A stretch of DNA of 64,000 nucleotides from Planctomycetaceae bacterium (GTDB lineage Bacteria > Planctomycetota > UBA1135 > GCA-002686595). The notes beneath the pieces were generated by a model. That model was not told the DNA's origin. It saw only the letters and a program-made list of their open reading frames with translations, and searched no databases. Shown here piece after piece: positions 54,937-63,399 of this stretch (its first letter is position 1; each line of letters starts with the position of its first letter). Location: contig WYBT01000026.1 in assembly GCA_011525785.1 (NCBI GenBank), positions 1 through 64,000 on the forward strand, given 5' to 3'. Both the position numbers and the translations under genes were made by a program.

Positions 54937-54969
54937 CCGAGTCGACGCCGAATCGACACGAGCTCGAGT
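54937..54969 (+). promoter_or_regulatory. Three 11-bp tandem repeats between regulator and MipA-like gene
   Basis: CCGAGTCGACG, CCGAATCGACA and CGAGCTCGAGT are adjacent, with the last one degenerate. They match the CGGATTCGACG repeats upstream of the other outer-membrane gene. Located 25-57 bp before the MipA-like ATG and 68-100 bp before the regulator start, they could serve both promoters. Confidence 0.65.
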
Positions 54970-54993
54970 GCGTCTGCGCTCACACTCGAACGC

Positions 54994-55932
54994 ATGAAGA
55001 TCCAACTCATCGTGTCGTGCCTGGCCGCGTGCCAGGCCGCGTCCTGTGTGACCTCTGGCGTTGCTGCGAGCGAAGGCGGAACGGGCTCAAGCGAATCGTT
55101 CAGCGCTTGGGCCGAGCAAGGCGAGCCTCGCGACGAACGGAGTTCCTCCACGTCGATCGCCAACGCGCCTTCGCCCGATGAACGCGCGCTCGTTCCTTCG
55201 CCTTCGGTGTTCGACTTCACGCGCGGCGGCGGGTTCGGCCTCGCGCTGGGGCTGGGCGTCGAGTACGAAGCGGCCTACGACGGCTCGGACGAGTACGAGC
55301 TCGAACTCGATCCGGCCGGCGCGATCCAGTGGCGGAGCGGCGGGCAGATGCTGTTCTTCGAAGGCGCTGAACTCGGCTGGCGCGGCGTCTTCGACGAACG
55401 CTGGCTGGTGCAGGCGGGACTGCGCTACGAGGACGGGCTCGATCCGTCGGACTCGGAGGACGGCGTGCTCGACGGTATCGAGAAGCGCGACTCGCACTTG
55501 ACGGGCTTCGTCGAGCTGCGGCGCGCGCTCGACAGCCAGTGGCGCAACTGGATCGGCGCGCGCGTGCTGGCGGGGGAGAGCGACTTCGGCGCGCTCGGCG
55601 TGCTCGCGGCGGGCCATCGCTTCGGCGAGCGACTCGACGGGATGGGGACCGAGGTGTTCGTCTTCTCGACCTTCGGCGACCGCGCCTTCGTGAACAAGGA
55701 CTTCGGCGTGAGCGCCGAGGACGCGCTCGGCTCTGGGCTGGCGGAGACCTCGCTCGACGGCGGCTACCGCTCGAGCGGCTTGCAGCTCGTGCACCGCCAG
55801 CGCTTCACGGAGAACCTGCAGCTCATCGCGCAGGCCGGCGTCGAGCTCTACAGCTCTGCGATCGCCGACAGTCCGATCGCGCGCGACGACTTCGAAGCCG
55901 AACTCTCGCTCGCGCTGGTGTGGCAGTTCTGA
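54994..55932 (+). CDS. MipA/OmpV-like outer-membrane protein
   Basis: A 312-residue exported protein. A signal peptide and a Ser/Glu-rich leader of about 60 residues precede strands that match the MipA/OmpV pattern (FGLALGLGVEYEAAYDGSDEYELELDP, then WLVQAGLRYEDGLDP and LQLVHRQRFTENLQL). The protein ends in Phe (LALVWQF), as outer-membrane barrels do. MipA proteins scaffold murein hydrolases or take part in resistance responses and are often next to two-component systems, as here. The cognate regulator is divergent and shares a 125-bp intergenic region with 11-bp repeats. Confidence 0.75.
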   Translation: MKIQLIVSCLAACQAASCVTSGVAASEGGTGSSESFSAWAEQGEPRDERSSSTSIANAPSPDERALVPSPSVFDFTRGGGFGLALGLGVEYEAAYDGSDEYELELDPAGAIQWRSGGQMLFFEGAELGWRGVFDERWLVQAGLRYEDGLDPSDSEDGVLDGIEKRDSHLTGFVELRRALDSQWRNWIGARVLAGESDFGALGVLAAGHRFGERLDGMGTEVFVFSTFGDRAFVNKDFGVSAEDALGSGLAETSLDGGYRSSGLQLVHRQRFTENLQLIAQAGVELYSSAIADSPIARDDFEAELSLALVWQF

Positions 55933-55948
55933 TGCGCCGCAGCGCGCC

Positions 55949-56848
55949 TCAACCGCGCGCGATCTTCGTGCGCAGCTCGCCCAGCCCTTCGATCGCGCAC
56001 AGCGTCTCGTCGCCGTCGACCAGCGGGCCCACGCCGGCGGGCGTGCCCATCAGAAGCACGTCGCCGGGCCGCAGCGTGAATTGGCGCGAGAGCCATGCGA
56101 TCGCCGCCGGCACAGTGACGATCAGGTCGCGCGTGTTCGAGTCCTGGCGCAGCTCTTCGGCGCCGCCAGCGTGCCGCACGCGCGCGCTCACGCGCAGCCC
56201 GGAGATGTCGAGGAAATCGCGCGGCGCGAGGCACGGCCCGAGCGGGCACGAGCCCTCGAAGTTCTTCGAGCGGAACCAGGGGTACTTGAGGTTGCGATCC
56301 TGGCCCTGCAGCGTGCGCGCGGTGAGGTCGTTGGCGACCGTGTAGCCGCCGACGTGCGCCATGGCGTCCGCTTCGGCGATCGCGTGGCCCGCGCGGCCGA
56401 TCACGACCGCGAGCTCGACCTCGTGATCGAAGCGCGCCTCGTACCAGGCCGGCACGCGTACGGTCTCTCCGTCGGCGCGCAGCGTCTCGGGCAGCTTGTT
56501 GAACACCAGCGGTTCCTCGGGCACGGCCTCGCCGAACTCGGCGGCGTGCTCGCGGAAGTTCTTGCCCAGCGCGAGGATCTTGCCGACGCGCTCGGGCTCG
56601 ATCGGAACCTGGCGCGTGCTCGGCGCGGCGCGCTCGCGCCACTTGCCGCGCGAGAGTTCACGCTCGAGCCGCGCGCGCTCGAACCAGCCCTCCGCGAGCA
56701 GTTGCACGACCGAGAGCTCGCCCGCGCCGCTCTCGCGCAGGTGCTCGGAGAGATCGAGGAAACGGCCGTCGGCTTCGAGGATCAGGCGCGCCGCGCGCGC
56801 ATCGCTCGCGCTCGAGCCTTCGCGGTGAATTCGAACGTTGCTGGGCAT
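55949..56848 (-). CDS. Fumarylacetoacetate hydrolase family protein
   Basis: A 299-residue FAH-superfamily enzyme. The core has ILALGKNFREHAAE, the metal ligands in RFDHEVELAVVIG and the NDLTARTLQ and GDVLLMGTPAGV segments. An N-terminal domain of about 80 residues precedes it. Family members are C-C hydrolases, decarboxylases or isomerases of beta-keto acids, for example fumarylpyruvate or acylpyruvate hydrolases. The specific substrate is not visible. It is convergent with the MipA-like gene and lies 33 bp downstream of the prenyltransferase-fold gene on the same strand. Confidence 0.88.
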   Translation of the reverse strand: MPSNVRIHREGSSASDARAARLILEADGRFLDLSEHLRESGAGELSVVQLLAEGWFERARLERELSRGKWRERAAPSTRQVPIEPERVGKILALGKNFREHAAEFGEAVPEEPLVFNKLPETLRADGETVRVPAWYEARFDHEVELAVVIGRAGHAIAEADAMAHVGGYTVANDLTARTLQGQDRNLKYPWFRSKNFEGSCPLGPCLAPRDFLDISGLRVSARVRHAGGAEELRQDSNTRDLIVTVPAAIAWLSRQFTLRPGDVLLMGTPAGVGPLVDGDETLCAIEGLGELRTKIARG

Positions 56849-56881
56849 TCGCGCAGTCTACGCAGGCCGCGCGCGCGCCAG

Positions 56882-58684
56882 CTACTTCGGCAGCGCCGCG
56901 TCGAGCGTGAGCAGCGCGTAGGCCGTGCCCAGCAGCGGATTGCCCTCGTACCAGCGCGGGCTGTTGCGGTTGGTCCACGAGCCGTCGAGCTTGGACTGCA
57001 GCGAGACCATGCGACCGCACAGCTCGGCGCGCCAGGCGTGCTCGCGCCCGGCGTTGTCGACCAGGCTCTCGACCGCGAGCAGATCGAGCGCCTGCGCCAT
57101 GGTGTGCAGGTAATAGAACAAGCCCTGGTACGGCGCGCTGGGGTCGATGCTCGCGTCGAAGCCCGGGTTGATGTCGAGCGTGTAGTTCGCGCGCACCCAC
57201 TCGAAGGCCGCCTTCAAGCGCGGGTCGTCTTTGGAGACGCCGGCGAACACCAGGCACTTGAGCAGCGCGTAGGTCATCGACCCGTACGAACGCGGGGCCA
57301 CGGCGCCGCCCGCGAGCTCGACGAAGCCCGCCTTGCTGTCGCCCGGCGCGTAGCCCGCGCCGCCGTCCTCGCCGGACTTGATCAGCTTCTCGCCGTCGCG
57401 CAGCTCGAGCGTGTTGGACTCCGAGCGGTTCTGGCAGCGCTCGAGGAACTTCAGCGCCTTCTTGTAGGTCGGCGCGTTGGGCTCGAGTCCCGACGCGGAA
57501 AGCGCTTCGAGCGCCATCTGCAGGTTGGAGAGGTCCGGCCGCTCGGTCGAGCCGTAGCCGATCCCGCCGTAGTACAGATCGCCTTCGCTGTAGCCCTCGC
57601 CTTCGTCGGCTTGCAGGCCCACCAGGAACGCGCGCGCCTTGGCGATCACCGGCGCAAAGCGCTGCGAGTCGGCGCGCGCGAGCGCCATGATCGCCGCCGA
57701 AGTCGTGTAGTTGGCGAGCTTGCCGTCGTGGATCGAGCCGTCGGTCTGTTGCAGCGACACGAGCCACTCGAGACCAGAGTCGATCGCCTTCTGGAGCGCT
57801 TCTGCGCGCGGCGCGGGTTGCGCTTGCAGCGCCGCGAGCACCATGGCGCTCAAGCCCGCGTCGGGTCGTCCCGGCGCGCCCCACTTGCCGCCGTCGCCGA
57901 CCGAGAGCAGGTAGGCCGCGCCCTTGTCGATCGCGCGCAGCGCGCTTGCGCGGTCGGCGGCGCTGAAGGACGGCAGCGGCTGCAGCGCACTGCTCTGCGG
58001 CGCGGCGACGCGCTTGGCCGCCAGCGCCGCTTCCACCGCCGAGAGCGCGACGGCGTGCGCCGCGGTCTCGGCCACCGGGCCGCGCGGACCGATCCAGCGG
58101 CCCTTCTCGGCCTGCGCTGCGAGCAGCTTCTCGGCCGCCTTCATCTGTTGCGCGTCGTCGAGCGGCCAGCCCTCCGTCGCCACGGGCCAGCGCAACGCTT
58201 CACTCGCCGCATCCGGGCCGAGGAACTCCATCGCCTTGGCCATCGCAGCGGCGTACTGCGGCTCGCCCAGCGCGATCAGCGCGGCCACGCTCAACGCCGT
58301 CGAGCTCCGCCGAGCCGCAGCGTCAGCGCCCGCCGCCGCGATCGAGCCGTCGGCGGCCTGCTGCGCGACCAGCCACTCCGCCGCGCGCCGCACGAAGGGC
58401 CCGTCGACGCTGCGGTAGCGGTCGGGGCAACTCGCGAAGGCGCGCAGCGCGAGCGCCGTCGCGTCGAGCGATCCGTAGCTGCCCGTGGCGAGGTCCTGCT
58501 GCGAGCGCAGCCAGCGCACCGCGGCGCGGATCGGACCGGCCAGGTCGGCGGGCGCTTGCGCGGCGGGCGCGGCTTGTGCGGAGCTCGGCGCCTGCGGTTG
58601 GGCCGCGCTCGCGGGCGCGTGCGTCGACAGGAGCAGGACGAGTGCGGCGGCGAGGCCGCTCGAAGCGTTGAGGATTCGCAGCAT
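56882..58684 (-). CDS. Exported prenyltransferase/squalene-oxidase-repeat protein
   Basis: A 600-residue protein. The signal peptide (LAAALVLLLSTHAPASA) is followed by a Pro/Ala linker and repeated alpha-barrel units of the prenyltransferase and squalene oxidase type: AAVRWLRSQQDLATGSYGS, EWLVAQQAADGSIA, LEWLVSLQQTDGSIH and KFLERCQN. No DxDD or DCTAE cyclase motif is present, so it is not a terpene cyclase. Planctomycetes have many such exported proteins of unknown role, perhaps binding. The ATG at 58684 is used because the signal begins there. Confidence 0.82.
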   Translation of the reverse strand: MLRILNASSGLAAALVLLLSTHAPASAAQPQAPSSAQAAPAAQAPADLAGPIRAAVRWLRSQQDLATGSYGSLDATALALRAFASCPDRYRSVDGPFVRRAAEWLVAQQAADGSIAAAGADAAARRSSTALSVAALIALGEPQYAAAMAKAMEFLGPDAASEALRWPVATEGWPLDDAQQMKAAEKLLAAQAEKGRWIGPRGPVAETAAHAVALSAVEAALAAKRVAAPQSSALQPLPSFSAADRASALRAIDKGAAYLLSVGDGGKWGAPGRPDAGLSAMVLAALQAQPAPRAEALQKAIDSGLEWLVSLQQTDGSIHDGKLANYTTSAAIMALARADSQRFAPVIAKARAFLVGLQADEGEGYSEGDLYYGGIGYGSTERPDLSNLQMALEALSASGLEPNAPTYKKALKFLERCQNRSESNTLELRDGEKLIKSGEDGGAGYAPGDSKAGFVELAGGAVAPRSYGSMTYALLKCLVFAGVSKDDPRLKAAFEWVRANYTLDINPGFDASIDPSAPYQGLFYYLHTMAQALDLLAVESLVDNAGREHAWRAELCGRMVSLQSKLDGSWTNRNSPRWYEGNPLLGTAYALLTLDAALPK

Positions 58685-58801
58685 GGTGGATCGTGGCCTG
58701 GGCCGTGGGGCGACAACGTAGGCCAGCGGGGCGAATGAGTTCAAACGGCGCGCGGCCCGCGCGGTTCATGCCCGCAGATCCGAACGGGCTACGATTCGTT
58801 C

Positions 58802-59476
58802 ATGTCGCAGTCCCAGCTCGAGCCGCCCTTCGTACCGCTCGCGTTCGAGCGCCTCGCGCCCGAGCAGATGCTCGCGCGGGCCCGCGCCTGGCGCGAGGAA
58901 CTCGCCCACAGGCGCTCGGTGCGGCACTTCGCGCCCGATCCGTTGCCCGAGGGGCTGCTCGAGGAGTGCCTGCTCGCGGCGGGCAGCGCGCCCTCCGGCG
59001 CCCATCGCCAGCCGTGGACGTTCGTCGTCGTTCGCGATGCCGAACTCAAACGGCGGATCCGCCTCGCCGCCGAGGAGGAGGAGCGCAAGCTCTACACCGA
59101 GCGCATCAGCGACGAGTGGCGCGAGGCGCTCGCACCGCTGGGCACCGACGCCAACAAGCCGTTCCTGGAGATCGCGCCGGCGCTGATCGTCGTCTTCCGG
59201 CGCGCCCACGAGCTCGAGGACGGCCAAAAGCGCACCAACTACTACACGCAGGAGTCGGTGGGGCTCGCCTGCGGTTTTCTCCTCGCCGCGCTGCACCACG
59301 CGGGTCTGGCGAGCCTGACGCACACGCCCAGCCCCATGGCGTTCCTCTCCGAGCTGCTCGAGCGCCCCGACAACGAGCGCCCGTTCCTGCTCATCCCGGT
59401 GGGCTATCCGGCCGCCGGATGCGAGGTCCCGAACCTGCGCCGCAAGGTTCTGAACGAGATCACGGTCTGGCGCTGA
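58802..59476 (+). CDS. Iodotyrosine-deiodinase-like flavoprotein (nitroreductase fold)
   Basis: A 224-residue FMN enzyme. It has RRSVRHF (37-43), SGAHRQPW (65-72) and a lid with EEEER, Tyr98 and Lys119 in NKPFLEIAP. These correspond to the Glu-Tyr-Lys triad that binds the zwitterion of halotyrosines in mammalian IYD. The LTHTPSPM segment is also characteristic. Ordinary nitroreductases lack this lid. The likely reaction is reductive dehalogenation of halogenated tyrosine. Electron donor and physiological substrate are unknown. Its last 17 bp overlap the end of the convergent lpxB. Confidence 0.82.
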   Translation: MSQSQLEPPFVPLAFERLAPEQMLARARAWREELAHRRSVRHFAPDPLPEGLLEECLLAAGSAPSGAHRQPWTFVVVRDAELKRRIRLAAEEEERKLYTERISDEWREALAPLGTDANKPFLEIAPALIVVFRRAHELEDGQKRTNYYTQESVGLACGFLLAALHHAGLASLTHTPSPMAFLSELLERPDNERPFLLIPVGYPAAGCEVPNLRRKVLNEITVWR

Positions 59477-60821
59477 CGGCCAGTTCGAGCGCGACCGCGG
59501 CTGCGCGCGCGCAAGCGCCGGGCGGACCCAAGCGTGCGGCGGCGATCTCCATGCCTTGGCGCGCCGCGCGCCGAGTCGGCGCATCGAACAGGCGCGCTTC
59601 GAGTTGGTCGCACACCACTTCGAGCGGCCCGCGCCCGCGGAAGAAGTGCTCGGGATACACCTCGCGGCCGGCGAGCAGGTTCACCGACGCGAAGTAGGGC
59701 GCGGAGAACATCCAGCGCCGGAGCGCGACATCGCGGAGGGACGCGATGCGGTAGATGCACACGCTCGGCAGGCGCAGGTGCAACAGGTCGAGCAGCACGG
59801 TGCCCGAGACGGACAGCGCCGCGCGCGCGTCGCCGAGCGTGCGGTGCAAGTCGCCGATCTCGATGCGCGCCCAGTCGCTCGCGCGCGCGCCGGCGATGGC
59901 CTCGGCGAGCTCGTGACGGCGGCGCTCGTCGCCGTGTGCGACCACGACTTCGATCTCCGGGCGACGCTGACGCAGCGCGGCGGCGGCGGCCAGCATCCAG
60001 GGCAAGTTGAGCTCGATCACGCGCGTGCGGCTGCCGGGCAGCAGCACCAGCCGCGGCGGCCCGTCGTCGCGCGCCGGGGGCCGCGGCGGCAACTGATCGA
60101 GCAGCGGATGGCCGACGTGGGTCACGCGCAGCCCGCGGCGCGCAAACCAGGCCGGCTCGAAGGGCAGGATCGAGAGCGCGCGGTCGACGGCGAGCGAGTA
60201 GCTCGCGCTGCGCCACGGCGCCCACGCCCAGTGCTGCGGCGTCACGAAGTGCACGACCCGCGCGCCGCAGCGCCGCGCGATGCGTCCGAGCGGAGCGTGG
60301 AGCGCGGGCGAATCGATGAGCACGACCACGTCGGGCCGACGCTCGCGAATCTGCGCCGCGGAGCGCTCGAGCACGCTCAAGTAGAAGGGCAGCGCGCGCG
60401 CGACGCCGTCGAAGCCCATGGTCGCGCGCGAGACCAGGTCCTCGATCAGCTCGACGCCGGCCTCGCGCGAGCGTTGGCCGCCCAGGCCGAACCACACCGG
60501 TCGCGGCGCGCCGCCGGCCGCACAGGCGGACTCGAAGGCGCGCACGAAGTTGAGCGCGTGGATCTCGCCCGAGGCCTCGGCGCAGGACAGGAACACCTGG
60601 AGCGGCCGGTTCGGCAACGCGCGCGGCGGCTGGGCTGGGTCGATGCGGGCGGGATCGTCGAGCAGCGCGCTCAGCTCGGCCAGGAGCGCGCGACGCTGCA
60701 CTACGAAGTCGAGTGCGCGCAGCGGAGCGAGCCCCAGGTCCACCAGCGCGCGCGCAAGTTCGCGCCGCACCAAGGCGCGCGGGCTGGGGCTCGCGCCGCG
60801 CGAGGGGCTCGTCGAAGTCAC
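59460..60821 (-). CDS. lpxB: Lipid-A-disaccharide synthase
   Basis: A 453-residue GT19 glycosyltransferase that joins UDP-2,3-diacylglucosamine and lipid X. The motif AEASGEIHALN (SGDLHGA-like) starts the core. FGLGGQRSREAG, TMGFDGVA, PQHWAWAPWR, VGHPLLD, LLPGSRTRVIE and VSGTVLLDLLHLRLP follow as in LpxB. About 70 residues of basic leader precede it, longer than usual. This implies lipid A synthesis and hence an outer membrane. No other lpx gene is adjacent. The start is an ATG at 60821. Confidence 0.88.
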   Translation of the reverse strand: MTSTSPSRGASPSPRALVRRELARALVDLGLAPLRALDFVVQRRALLAELSALLDDPARIDPAQPPRALPNRPLQVFLSCAEASGEIHALNFVRAFESACAAGGAPRPVWFGLGGQRSREAGVELIEDLVSRATMGFDGVARALPFYLSVLERSAAQIRERRPDVVVLIDSPALHAPLGRIARRCGARVVHFVTPQHWAWAPWRSASYSLAVDRALSILPFEPAWFARRGLRVTHVGHPLLDQLPPRPPARDDGPPRLVLLPGSRTRVIELNLPWMLAAAAALRQRRPEIEVVVAHGDERRRHELAEAIAGARASDWARIEIGDLHRTLGDARAALSVSGTVLLDLLHLRLPSVCIYRIASLRDVALRRWMFSAPYFASVNLLAGREVYPEHFFRGRGPLEVVCDQLEARLFDAPTRRAARQGMEIAAARLGPPGACARAAAVALELAVSARP

Positions 60822-60865
60822 AGCGCGCCAGCCTAACGGCGTGCGGGCGGGCTAGGATCCGCCGC

Positions 60866-61564
60866 GTGCTGCGCCTTTTGGGCTTCTTCATCGCCGTGCT
60901 CGTCGCGCTGCGCCTCGCGCAGGCTCTCCCGGGCGTCGGCCGACTGTTCCACGGCTTCCTCGGCTTTTGGATCGTCGCGATCGCGATGGCCTGGGGACTG
61001 TCGGCCGTCAGCGCGAGCTGGGCTGCGCGGCGCAAGCTCGCGGCGTCACTGACCGCGCTGGGCCAGGTCGACAACGCGCACAACCGCGGCAAGCGCGGCG
61101 CGTTGCTGCTCGCCGCGGGGCGTCCTGCGCAAGCGCTGGCCGATCTCGAGGCCGCCGTCGCGGGAGAGCCGGAGAGCGCCGAGTGGGGCTATCGGCTGGG
61201 GCTCGCGCAACTCGCGCTCGGACGGCCGCGCGAAGCGGTCGAAGCGCTCAGCGCTGCGGAGGCGCGCGGGCCCACGCACGGCTACGGCGGGATCCAACTG
61301 GCGCTCGCGCAGGCTGAACTCGCGCGGGGCGAAGCCCGTCGCGCGCTCGCGGCGCTCGAGCGGCGCGAGCAACTGCACGGCGACGATGCGCAGGCGGCCT
61401 ATTTGCGCGGCAAGGCCTTCGCGCGCGCCGGAGATGCCGAACGAGCCCGGCGCGCCTTCGCCGAGGTCGAGCGGCTGCACGCCAGCGCGCCGGCCTTTCG
61501 ACGCAAGCTCTCGGCGGGCTGGGTGTGGCGTGCGCGTTTGGCGCGCGTGGGCGTCGTGCTTTAG
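60866..61564 (+). CDS. TPR-containing membrane protein
   Basis: A 232-residue protein. Two N-terminal membrane helices (about 2-20 and 30-50) are followed by four TPR-type helical pairs from about 70 (LTALGQVDNAHNRGKRGALL, then ALADLEAAVAGEPESAEWGY and EALSAAEARGPTHGYGGIQL). TPR repeats usually scaffold protein complexes. The GTG start at 60866 has AGGA 9 nt upstream. It is divergent from lpxB by 44 bp. Specific partner unknown. Confidence 0.7.
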   Translation: MLRLLGFFIAVLVALRLAQALPGVGRLFHGFLGFWIVAIAMAWGLSAVSASWAARRKLAASLTALGQVDNAHNRGKRGALLLAAGRPAQALADLEAAVAGEPESAEWGYRLGLAQLALGRPREAVEALSAAEARGPTHGYGGIQLALAQAELARGEARRALAALERREQLHGDDAQAAYLRGKAFARAGDAERARRAFAEVERLHASAPAFRRKLSAGWVWRARLARVGVVL

Positions 61565-61577
61565 CGCGCCCCGCGCG

Positions 61578-62339
61578 TCACGGCGTGCGACGTGCGAAGG
61601 TCCACAGCGACGCGCCGTAGAGCGCGAGGCTCACCAGCACGAGCGGCGCAGCGAGGCGCGGATCGAGGCCGCCGCGCTTTTGGATCTCGAGGAAGCGCTC
61701 GACGTCGGTCAGGCGGAACAGCGAGTAGTGGGTGGCCTTCTCCACGAGGTAGATCGCGAACTGCAGGATGCTGAAGAACAAGAGCACGAAGGCGATCGAG
61801 AGCGGCGCGCGCGAGATGGTCGAGAGGAAGAAGCCCAGGCTGTAGAAGGCCATGAGCAGAAGGCAGGTGTGTGCGGCGCTCCACATCAGCGGGCCGTACG
61901 GCAGAGTCTCGTTCACGCGCTCGAGCAGCGCGGGGATCGTGAGCGTGGTCGCGAAGACGGGGATGCACAGCGCGCCGGCGCCTTGCACGTAGCGCTCGGT
62001 CAGGAGCCGCCAGCGCGAGACCGGCCGCGCGAGCCAGATCTCGAGCGTCCCGCGGTGCGCTTCGCCGGCCACTGCACCCACCGAGAGCAGCACGGCGGCC
62101 GCCACGCCGAGCGTGTTGCAGCCCTTGAAGAAGTGCTGGCCGGTGACGTACGCGAACACGCCGCCGGTCTCGAGCGTGTCGATGATGTTGCGCATCACCG
62201 GCAGCGGCGCCATGGCGCGGAACTTGGCTACGTGCTTGTCGAAGTCGGGCCAGTACAGGAGCGCCGGCACGAGCATCAGCTCGAGCACGATGAAGAACCC
62301 GACCCCGCGCCACAGGATCGAAGCGAAGGCGCGCGCCAT
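61578..62339 (-). CDS. ABC-2 type transporter permease
   Basis: A 253-residue membrane protein with six predicted helices, including a first helix (GVGFFIVLELMLVPALLYW) and later ones at about 120-220. The cytoplasmic loop EAHRGTLEIWLARPVSRWRLL is typical of ABC-2 permeases (NatB/CcmB-like). It would form the channel of an exporter with the ATPase gene upstream, which overlaps it by one base (TGATG). The substrate is unknown; drugs, lipids or sodium are possible. Confidence 0.85.
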   Translation of the reverse strand: MARAFASILWRGVGFFIVLELMLVPALLYWPDFDKHVAKFRAMAPLPVMRNIIDTLETGGVFAYVTGQHFFKGCNTLGVAAAVLLSVGAVAGEAHRGTLEIWLARPVSRWRLLTERYVQGAGALCIPVFATTLTIPALLERVNETLPYGPLMWSAAHTCLLLMAFYSLGFFLSTISRAPLSIAFVLLFFSILQFAIYLVEKATHYSLFRLTDVERFLEIQKRGGLDPRLAAPLVLVSLALYGASLWTFARRTP

Positions 62340-63277
62340 CAGCAGGCCTCCACGCCGTACAGGTCGCGGTACAGCTCGGAGAGCGAGGCGCGGCCGAACT
62401 CGAGCGCGCGCGGCGCGGGCGCGCCGGCGTGTTGCGCCAGGGCCTGCAGCACCGCGCGCGGGTCGTCGCCCGCGAGCTCGACGAGCAACTCTGACTCGCG
62501 CACGCTCACCTGGCGCGCGAGCGGCGCGAGGCGCACTCGCAGGGCCTCGAGCAGCGCGGCGAGGCCGTCGCTGGGGGCGTAGCTGACGCGCAGCAGCCGG
62601 TTGGCGCGCGCCGCGATCGAGGCCGCGCTCTCGACGGCGACGAGCTTGCCCTGGTGCACGAACACGAAGCGCTCGCACACGCGGTCGACCTCGCCCAGAT
62701 GGTGCGACGAGAGCAGGATGGTCGTGCCGCTGGCGGCGTCCTCGCGCAGCATCTCGAGCAGCACGCTGCGCTTGGTCGGATCGAGGCCCTCGGAGGGCTC
62801 GTCGAGGATCCGCACGCGCAGCCGCGGCGCGAGCGCGGCGGCGAACAGCAGTTGGCGCTTCATGCCGTGGCTGTAGGCGTGCACGCGCCGCTCGAGCGGC
62901 AACTCGAAGCGCCGCGCCAGCTCGAGCCCGCGCTCGCGCGCCTCTCGGTCGCGGCCGCGCAAGAGCCACTCGAGGTGCTCGCGACCGCGCAACTCTCCGT
63001 ACAGCGCGATCTCGCCCGGCGAGTACGAGCAGCGCTTGCGGATCTCCAGGCCATCGCCCTCCAGGCGCGCGCCGTCGACGCTGGCTTCGCCGGCGTCGGG
63101 CCGAGTGAGCCCGATGAGGATGCGCATCAGCGTCGTCTTACCGCTGCCGTTGGGCCCGAGCAGTCCCGTCACGCCTCCCGGTCCGACCTCGAGGTCGAGC
63201 GGCGCGAGCGCCAGCTTCTCCCCGAACCTGCGCGTGATGCCCCGCGCAACCACGCGTCCCTCGCTCGCTTCGATCAT
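62339..63277 (-). CDS. ABC transporter ATP-binding protein
   Basis: A 312-residue ATPase. Walker A is GPNGSGKTT (41-49), the signature is YSHGMKRQL instead of LSGGQ, and Walker B is RVRILDEPSEGLDP with an H-loop in LLSSHHL. A C-terminal extension of about 90 residues is typical of NatA/CcmA-like exporter ATPases. The YSHGMKRQL signature with G at the second place is a known variant (YSxGMKQR) in the DRA family. The permease gene follows with a TGATG overlap. The exported substrate is unknown. Confidence 0.93.
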   Translation of the reverse strand: MIEASEGRVVARGITRRFGEKLALAPLDLEVGPGGVTGLLGPNGSGKTTLMRILIGLTRPDAGEASVDGARLEGDGLEIRKRCSYSPGEIALYGELRGREHLEWLLRGRDREARERGLELARRFELPLERRVHAYSHGMKRQLLFAAALAPRLRVRILDEPSEGLDPTKRSVLLEMLREDAASGTTILLSSHHLGEVDRVCERFVFVHQGKLVAVESAASIAARANRLLRVSYAPSDGLAALLEALRVRLAPLARQVSVRESELLVELAGDDPRAVLQALAQHAGAPAPRALEFGRASLSELYRDLYGVEAC

Positions 63278-63399
63278 GCGCGCGATGGTAGCGGCGCGCT
63301 CGCGGCAAACCTGCGGACGATGCGTCGGCGAACGAGCGCCGAGCGTCGGAGCGCGTCCCAGACGACAGGCGGAGCGCGCTATTGTGGCAGCCGGACGAC

